Shown piece by piece: positions 56,981-64,000 of a stretch of DNA of 64,000 bases (positions within the stretch are counted from its first letter, which is position 1; every line of letters begins with the position of its first letter). The stretch spans positions 40,706,699-40,770,698 of the forward strand of contig JASWHV010000013.1 of NCBI GenBank assembly GCA_030760725.1, written 5' to 3'. Below the pieces are notes generated by a model that saw nothing but the letters and a program-made list of their open reading frames with translations, did not search any database and was not told the origin of the DNA. The position numbers and the translations under genes were made by a program. Origin of the DNA: Neostapfia colusana (lineage: Eukaryota > Streptophyta > Magnoliopsida > Poales > Poaceae).

Positions 56981-59900
56981 TTACCCGCGTTGGGATGCCA
57001 TGAACTCCGGGTAATTTGAGCGAAGGAATTCCTCGCTCTCCCACGTCGCTTCTTCGGCGGTGTGGTTGCTCCAGAGTATCTTGTAGAACCACAACGTTCT
57101 GCTACGCGTGGTCCTGGCTTTTTCCTCAAGAATTGCCACCGGATACTCATCATATGTTAAATCCGGTTTCAGCTCGCCGATGTCTTCGGTAGGAACAGCA
57201 GCTGTATGCTTCAAACATTTTCGCAGTTGCGAAACATGGAAAACATCATGGACACCAGCAAGGGATGCCTGTAGCTCTAGTCTATACGCCGCTGGTCCAC
57301 ACTTCTCGGTGATAGCATAGGGTCCTATGAAACGGGGAGCGAGCTTCCTCTTCACACCGAACCGGTGCACGCCTTTCATCGGAGACACGCGGAGGTACAC
57401 GTGTTCACCGATGTCAAAGTGCAACGGTCTACGCCTCTTATCAGCGTAGCTCTTCTGTCGGGATTGAGCGGCCTTCAAGTTAGCTTGAATTGCACGAACG
57501 CGCTCTTCGGCGTCGTTCACCACATCAACCCCGAATGTGACCCTTTCACCGGACTCGCACCAATTTAATGGGGTGCGGCATTTGCAACCGTAGAGAGCTT
57601 CGTAGGGTGCCATCTTGATACTCACCAGATAGCCGTTGTTGTACGAGGATTCCGCCAATGGTAGGTGATCATCCCAGTTCCTACCATGGTGGATGGCACA
57701 TGCGGTCAACATGTCTTCTAGTACTTGATTCACCCTCTCTGTCTGGCCATCTGTCTGAGGGTGGTAAGCGGAGCTTCTGATTAGCTTAGTACCCAATGCA
57801 GCGTGTAACTGCTCCCAAAAGCGAGACACAAACAATGCACCTCGGTCTGAGACTATGGTTTTGGGTACGCCATGCAAGCATAGAATCCTGGCAATATATA
57901 ACTCTGCATATCTGTTGGCATGGAAATGTGTATGCACGGGGATGAAGTGAGCTGACTTGGTCAGTCGGTCAACGATCACCCAAATGGAATCATGTTTGTT
58001 GGATGTTAAGGGTAATCCCGCAATAAAATCCATGCTCACGTCCTCCCATTTCCATGCTGGAATTTTCAGGGGTTGCAGCAGCCCTGATTTCCTCATGTGA
58101 TCAGCCTTCACTCGTCTACACCTATCGCACTCGGATACGTACTTCGCTACCTCCCGCTTCATCCGTGTCCACCAAAATTTCTTTTTCAAATCTTGGTACA
58201 TTTTGTTGCTTCCCGGATGAATGGAGTATTTAGACAAGTGGGCTTCGTCGAGGATCTTCTTCCTCAGCTCCATATCCCGGGGTACGACTATGCGGTCACT
58301 GAACCATAGCGTCCCCTCATCATCCTTCTGGAAACATTTGATCTCCCCATTGTCTATCCGTCTCCGGAGATGTGCCATGCCTTTATCAGTTTTCTGAGCT
58401 GCAATGATGTCCTCCCTAATAGTAGGGATGAGGGCAAGGTTGTAAAGCGACCCATAAGGAACCAAGTATAAACTTGGCTCTTCCTCCTCCACCGGTGTAA
58501 TGGTGAGGTGATGGACATGTGATTTCCGACTCAGCACGTCGGCAACCACATTTGCCTTGCCGGGGTGGTAGTGAATCTCAATTTCATAATCTTTGATCAG
58601 TTCTAACCACCTCCTCTGCCTCATGTTCAGCTCCTTCTGGGTGAAAATGTATTTCAAGCTCTTGTGGTCGGTGTAGAGATGCACAGATTCCCCAGGAGAT
58701 AGTGCCTCCACATTTTTAGCGCCAACACCACTGCAGCAAGCTCAAGATCATTAGTCGGATAGTGCTGCTCATGGTTCCGAAGTTTGCGTGAGCCATAGGC
58801 GACCACACGTCCTTCCTGCATCAACACGCAGCCGAGCCCAATACCGGGCGCGTCACAATACACGTCGAAGGGCTTTGTTGTATCCGGCTGAGATAAAACC
58901 GGGGATGTGGTGAGATGCTTCACCAATGCTTGGAACGCTCCTTCACACGCCGTGTTCCAAACATATTTCGTCCCTTTCTTCAGCAATTCTGTCATTGGCT
59001 TAGCGAGCTTGGATAAGCTTGGAATGAATCTCCGATAGTATCCCGCTAACCCGAGGAAGCTTCTGACTTCATGAACTGAAGTGGGAGCTTTCCATTTCAG
59101 TACTTGCTCTATCTTGCTTGGGTCAACTGCAATGCCTTCCGCTGAGATGATATGTCCCAAGAATGGCACTTGGCTGATCCAAAACTCGCATTTACTGAAC
59201 TTGGCGTAGAGCTTGTGGTCTCGTAATCGTCGAAGAACGATCCTCAAGTGTTCGGCATGTTCGGCTTCTGTCTTGGAGTAAACCAAGATATCGTCGATGA
59301 ACACTACCACGAACTTGTCCAGCTCCGGCATGAACACCGAGTTCATGAGATACATGAAGTGGGCTGGAGTGTTTGTGAGACCAAAGGACATGACGAGATA
59401 TTCATATAATTCATATCTCGTCGAGAAGGCCGTCTTCGGAATATCCTTCGCCCGGATCATTATCTGGTGATATCCAGAGTGAAGGTCCATCTTGGAGAAC
59501 ACACTTGCACCCACAAGTTGATCAAACAATATGTCAATGCGGGGCAGTGGGTACTTATTCTTGATGGTGACGGCGTTGAGCGGCCAGTAATCCACACACA
59601 ACCTCAAGGTTTCATCCTTCTTCTTTACGAACAGCGCCGAGCATCCCCAAGGCGAGGAACTCGGCCTAATGAAACCTTTACTCAACAGATCATTGAGCTG
59701 CTCTTTCAATTCAGCCAGCTCATTCGGAGCCATCTTGTATGGTCTGCGTGATATGGGCCTAGTCCCGGGTGCGAGCTCGATCTTGAACTCGACATCCCGC
59801 TCAGGTGGCATGCCCGGAAGATCATCCGGAAACACGTCGGGGTACTCCCGGACTACAGGGATGTCCTTCAACTTGAGAGCTTCAGTATTGTTGATCGCTG

Positions 59901-61512
59901 AAACCTCCCGGACTGGATTATCTAATAAGAGGGACTGCGGACAGTGTAATGGGGAGTTGAGGTGAACCGTCCGTGATAGGGTTTCCAGGACAGCGCCATG
60001 GTAGCTTAGCCATGACATTTCCAAGATTGCATCAATCTTCTGCCCCTCAAGGATAATCATAGTGGTAGGATATATCTTCCCACCTTAGCACAGTGGTGCT
60101 TTTGGAACCATCATCGTTGCTGAAATCCTTCCTCCCGGTGAGCAGATCATATAAGAATACTCGGTTGGGAAGGCTTCCAGCTGATGCTTAACCACAAAAG
60201 ATGCACTTATGAAGTTGTGGGTTGCACCAGAATCAAAAAGTATGATGATGGCTTGATGGTTGAGAGTGAATGTACCGGCCAGCACGTTGTCTCCTTCTGG
60301 GGCGTCCTCATTGTTGAGGTTGCGGATGCCACCAGTCCGCTGACCAACCTTCTTGACCGGAGGTCGGCCTCGAGCACCGCCCTGGAACTGGGCTTGCCCG
60401 CTGTTCTGCTGCCCCTGGGGACAGTCCTTCGCGAAGTGGCCCGCCTGGCCACAAGTGAAGCACGTGAAACGGGGTGGTCCCCCGCTGATCGGTGAGCGGA
60501 ATCCCGGGGCGCGTTGTGGCGGTGGGAACGCCCGGGGTACCGTCTGCTGCTGCTGCTGTCTTGGTGGTGGAATCGGCGGACGGAACGGGGGTGAGTGAAA
60601 AGATCGTCCCCCGAACCGTTGAGGTCGCGCCGGTGGATGCCACTGCTGCCCGGATGGTGTCCGATACACCATGCGGTACTTCTGGGGAGCACCACTCCCA
60701 CCGCTGCGTGGGGCGCTGCGCTTCCTCTGCTCAGCTGCCAACTCCCGCTGAGCATCCTCTTGCATGATCGTGGCATTGACTAAGTCGTTGAAAGTGCCGC
60801 GATTCCACTGAACGAGATGTGTCTTCATTTCGGGGTGTAACCACCGATAGAAATGTTCCCGTTTCTTCTCTTCAGTGGAGATGTAGTCTGACGCATACTG
60901 CGCCAGATGATTGAAGGCACGGGAGTAGTCATGGGCACTCCTCCCGCCCTGCTTCAGTTCCAAAAATTCTTGGAACTTCCTCTTCATGATCCCGGGAGGG
61001 ATATGATAGGCGCGGAACACCTCCCGGAACTCTCCCCACTCCACGATATGGCCAGCCGGACGTGAGGCGACATAGTTCGCCCACCACGCACCAGCGGCAC
61101 CGTGAAGTTGCTGCGCTGCGAATAAGATCTTTTGCTGCTCCGTGCATTGGAGCAACCTGAACTTGGAATCGATGGTCCGCAGCCAGTTGTCCCCCTCCAG
61201 TGGTTCTTCAGCTTCTGTGAACACTGGAGGGTGCGTACTCATGAAATCTGAGTACGACACCTCACAAGGCTCACGAGGCCCTCTGTCTTGACGCCGCCCC
61301 CCCGCCTGGGACGTATTCTGCATGATCGTACGAAGCAGGTTGTTCTGCTCCTCACGACCACCAACCAGTGCCGCTATCACATCCGCTAGAGTAAGCGGAG
61401 GCGGCGGTGGTGGCTGCTGCCGCGGGGTGCTGTCGTAGGCCGGTGGCTGGGAGTCATCGCCTCCCTGCTGGCTAGACTCACCAACCTCGTGCGTGGTCCT
61501 AGTGCGAACCAT
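56981..61512 (-). pseudogene. gag-pol: Tek-C gag-pol polyprotein, nearly intact
   Basis: ATG 61512 (MVRTRTTHEVGESS). Gag with CFTCGQAGHFAKDC near 60420-60465; protease DSGATHNF near 60225; RT with FIDDILVYSK near 59280-59300; RNase H; integrase zinc finger near 58110-58210 and core near 57720-58050; chromodomain ending at 56981. Two lesions: a TAA at about 60085, one T-to-A change after the protease, and a 1-bp loss near 58686 in RNase H. Otherwise the frame is open for about 1500 codons. Confidence 0.94.
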
Positions 61513-63485
61513 CTGCAACCATACGACAATAAACATCAGTCCCGCACCATAGTGCATGCAGTCCAATAACAATAGGCGTAGAAACATAATGACAATAAAA
61601 CATGCGATACATCTCGTATATAGATAATGTAATAACTTTGCACAAGCTACACCATTACCAGACCAAATACAAGCTAGTTTAATCCAACTTGATGAACCTC
61701 CTCTTTGGAAGCTCACCAAAACTAGGTTTGGTCACTACGAGACGTTACTATCGCATTGTCATCGCGTATACCCCCCCTTTTATCTTCAATATGACACAAA
61801 CATGGTCTATAGTAAAAGACACTTGAGTGAGACCTACACTCAAATCTTTCACTAGTTGAAGACAAGCTCTCATGGGTATGTTCTACCCCAATGGCAGTAC
61901 TTTAAACCACTTCTAGGGTACAACAATCTCTCCAATGAGTTCAACTGTCATGCCTCTGCCAGGATGACCAGTTTCTACATATCCAAGATTTTGATCTGGT
62001 TCTGGGCATTTTCATGACTCAAGCTACATACCAAAGTTAAAATTAACTTCAGTATCTTTCCAACGAGTATTCATTTGCCCTCACATCAGCTTTGGTCAAC
62101 AAGTTATGGTAATTCAAAGTCAACAGAATTTCTGGAAGAATTTTCATAGCACCTCCCTTGGAAGTTGCTGTTTTCAATTCGAGTTTCCACTGAAATCTGT
62201 GCCGAAATTTCAGAAACTTTGAATTGCAAAGATGTCACACATCTTCTACTCTTTATAAGGAGGTATCATATGAAAATTTTTGCTCTTTCTACTAGGAGTT
62301 ATGTTTGAAAAAAAAAACAGAACAGTCTAGAGAATGCTTTTAACTCTACCCAGATTCTGGACAGCTTACATTTCTCTGGGATTTAAGCCATCTTAAGGTG
62401 TGTTTCAGCTCTGGAAGTCTACAACAAAGTTGTAGAGTACCGAAATACCTTCCCATAACTATATGCCACACCTCCCTGGGCTAAAATACCTGTGAGTTAT
62501 GCCCCATTGAAGATCAGCAACTTGCTGCCCCAAAACAGAGCACTCTGTTTTTCAGTCTTTTTGGGAACTACACTCATCACTATCCAATTTGTCTAGCCAA
62601 CCAGGGTCCTAAATGTTGAACCTAATGATTTTAATTCCTTGTTATCATTATTTTTCATGCACATTCCTACGATATCTCGGTACTACGTTCCTCACAAAAG
62701 AAAATCCTAACCGGATTATACCGGCATATACGTCTCAAGTGTGGCACTAAACGGTCTCTCGCACACGTTTACTACACGGATACATACGTGGTTAGTACCT
62801 GCAGAAAACCACACAATAGTGATGCACTCAAAGGTTGTTCATTGCAGGCAGGACCATATTTAAATGTAAATACAAACGCCCGTATCATTGCCATACGGCC
62901 GTCCTTGAGTTAGGTCACGTCTCAAGGTACGTGATCGTGTTTCAACACCACACGACGGGGAACCCGAGTATGTCATGAACGGGTCGTCACGGTTGGGAAT
63001 GTTATCAACCCAACAGATACCACCTACTGCCCTGCAGGGCACGCCGATGGCAAGCGTTGCGTATGTCCTCCTGGGCTATTTCCAGACGAACACACTCTCG
63101 CGTTACTGACCACGCGATAGGGTCTCCACTTACTTGCCTAATGCACGCTAGGGATCAGCGTTTCATATGAAATCAGGGACATGGAGAGTCCAAGTGGTTC
63201 ATATTGACGTCTCACACCAAGCTGTGAGACCAATCCCTGAACCACGTTCCTCGTCAGGGGAGCTAACCGAAATTGAACCGCTTTCGGTGGCGTTCCTTAC
63301 CATGCTTACCAAGCGTCAATGCGTCGTTACATAATTAAAATTCAGAATTATAACACATAGGTTAGTCTTTGCCACTTTAAGTAACTATGCTAGTATAGTC
63401 CTTACTTGGGCAACTACCGAATCCTCACCGTAACCTATGTTCTTCCTGTAATACAATCCTTAAGTACTGTGCTATCCCCAATGCA
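61513..63485 (-). other. Tek-C leader with predicted intron 61513-62798
   Basis: No separate gene. TTGCAG directly before the gag ATG and CTGCAG|GTAC at 62799/62798 bound an AT-rich stretch. A frame in phase with gag is open upstream to ATG 61719. The PBS-proximal part shows the sequence (after 63234) that Tek-B lost to the Tek-D insertion. Confidence 0.6.
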
Positions 63486-63497
63486 GCTCTGATACCA
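63486..63497 (-). other. Primer binding site of Tek-C
   Basis: Minus strand TGGTATCAGAGC, a perfect plant initiator tRNA-Met site, three bases from the LTR end. Confidence 0.93.
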
Positions 63498-63500
63498 GGC

Positions 63501-64000
63501 TGTGGCGGACCGGGATCCGCTCATCCAGGATCGCAGAGGGTGGTGCCGCGCAATGCGACACCCGACAGCACACGTCATAAGGACACAATATATTACATGG
63601 GAAAACAAATCGAACTGTACAAACGGTACAATATTCAGTTACAAACTATTGTATTTATTACACAGTGGAAGTCTACTTTTCTACAACTCACGCCCGCCTA
63701 CCTAGCAAAAGTCGGTTGCCCAGCCCTAGGGCAACCCACACTAGCTGCACTCATCAGCTCAGCGCGGCGTGTACGGCTCCCACTCAGCCGTGGTCCCCGA
63801 CGGAGGGTAACCCTCGACGGTGGACTCGTACTCCGAGTCCGTGGGTGGCTCCTCACCCGAAAAACACTTAAGCAGCAACCATGAGCACGAAGGCTCAGCA
63901 AGGCTTAACCGACTGACCTAAACATGAAACTCTACATGAGGTGTACAATGACATAGGATAGTGATATTGCAGCAAATGGACACGCCTACAAGTTCATCCT
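63501..64000 (-). repeat. 5' LTR of Tek-C, first 500 bp in window
   Basis: Near copy of 52873-53370. It contains exon-like piece 2 of the LTR ORF (63856-63759). Here the acceptor-like CAG has become CGG, so this copy would not splice in the same way. Confidence 0.92.

Larger units (their letters stand above)
52873..64000 (-). mobile_element. Tek-C: Tekay/Del-like chromovirus, minus strand, runs off the window
   Basis: 3' LTR 52873-56914, polypurine tract 56915-56927, gag-pol 56981-61512, leader to 63485, primer site 63486-63497, and the first 500 bp of the 5' LTR from 63501. It is the innermost insertion and among the least damaged. It is closely related to Tek-B and Tek-A. Confidence 0.94.

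Noticed and set aside
1..64000. A host gene, tRNA, rRNA or non-retroelement system
   Set aside because: Every stretch longer than about 300 bp could be assigned to a Tat or Tekay element part by its position and by its repeat elsewhere in the window.

Overview
This window is transposable-element sequence from a grass (Poaceae) nuclear genome. No host gene, rRNA, tRNA or CRISPR array could be supported. The evidence is plant-type Ty3/Gypsy LTR retrotransposons of two lineages. One is Tat: two RNase H domains, no chromodomain, and an antisense ORF between integrase and the 3' LTR. The other is Tekay/Del-like chromovirus: a single gag-pol frame with a C-terminal chromodomain and a primer site matching initiator tRNA-Met. 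The combination and the GC-rich coding sequence fit a monocot; I cannot name the species.

The insertions are nested and their order can be read. The base layer is a chain of Tat copies on the + strand. Tat-1 covers 1-6304 and 20530-23768, with broken pol, 3'UTR, antisense ORF and 3' LTR. Tat-2 covers 22658-26495 and is only LTR, gag, LTR. Tat-3 covers 25419-28718 and is LTR, gag leader, 3'UTR and an array of exactly 106-bp repeats. Tek-A (6305-20529, minus strand) is complete and sits in the antisense ORF of Tat-1, flanked by a perfect 5-bp duplication AACAC. Tek-B (28719-38867, minus) landed in the 106-bp array of Tat-3. Tek-D (38868-52872, plus) landed in the untranslated leader of Tek-B. 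Tek-C (52873 to beyond the end, minus) landed in the 3' LTR of Tek-D. The order at the right is therefore Tat-3, then Tek-B, then Tek-D, then Tek-C, four layers deep. The outer halves of Tek-B, Tek-D and Tek-C lie past base 64000.

Tek-D and Tek-C are the least damaged: each has one premature stop and one 1-bp frameshift in about 4.5 kb of gag-pol. Tek-A has many stops of C-to-T type and has lost its protease aspartate. Tek-B has stops, homopolymer shifts and small deletions. Tek-D alone carries an extra 314-codon sense ORF (ORF0) before gag.

The most unusual observation is a small split reading frame inside the LTRs of all four Tekay-type elements. It has an 81-bp exon (78 bp in Tek-B, an in-frame change), a GC-AG type intron of about 1.0-1.1 kb, and a second exon of about 90-98 bp ending in a stop. 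The phase matches at the junction in every copy that keeps both exons, although the LTRs are otherwise very divergent. In addition, a donor-like CTGCAG|GTA in the leader and acceptor-like CAG sites at or one base before the gag and ORF0 start codons suggest a spliced leader. Other points are G-box (CACGTG) pairs repeated about every 56 bp in the Tat LTRs and 3'UTR, a 21-bp minisatellite coding insert inside the Tat RNase H domain, LTR mosaicism, and conversion of a 3'UTR motif into a satellite-like array. All similarity statements come from reading by eye; no alignment or database search was run.
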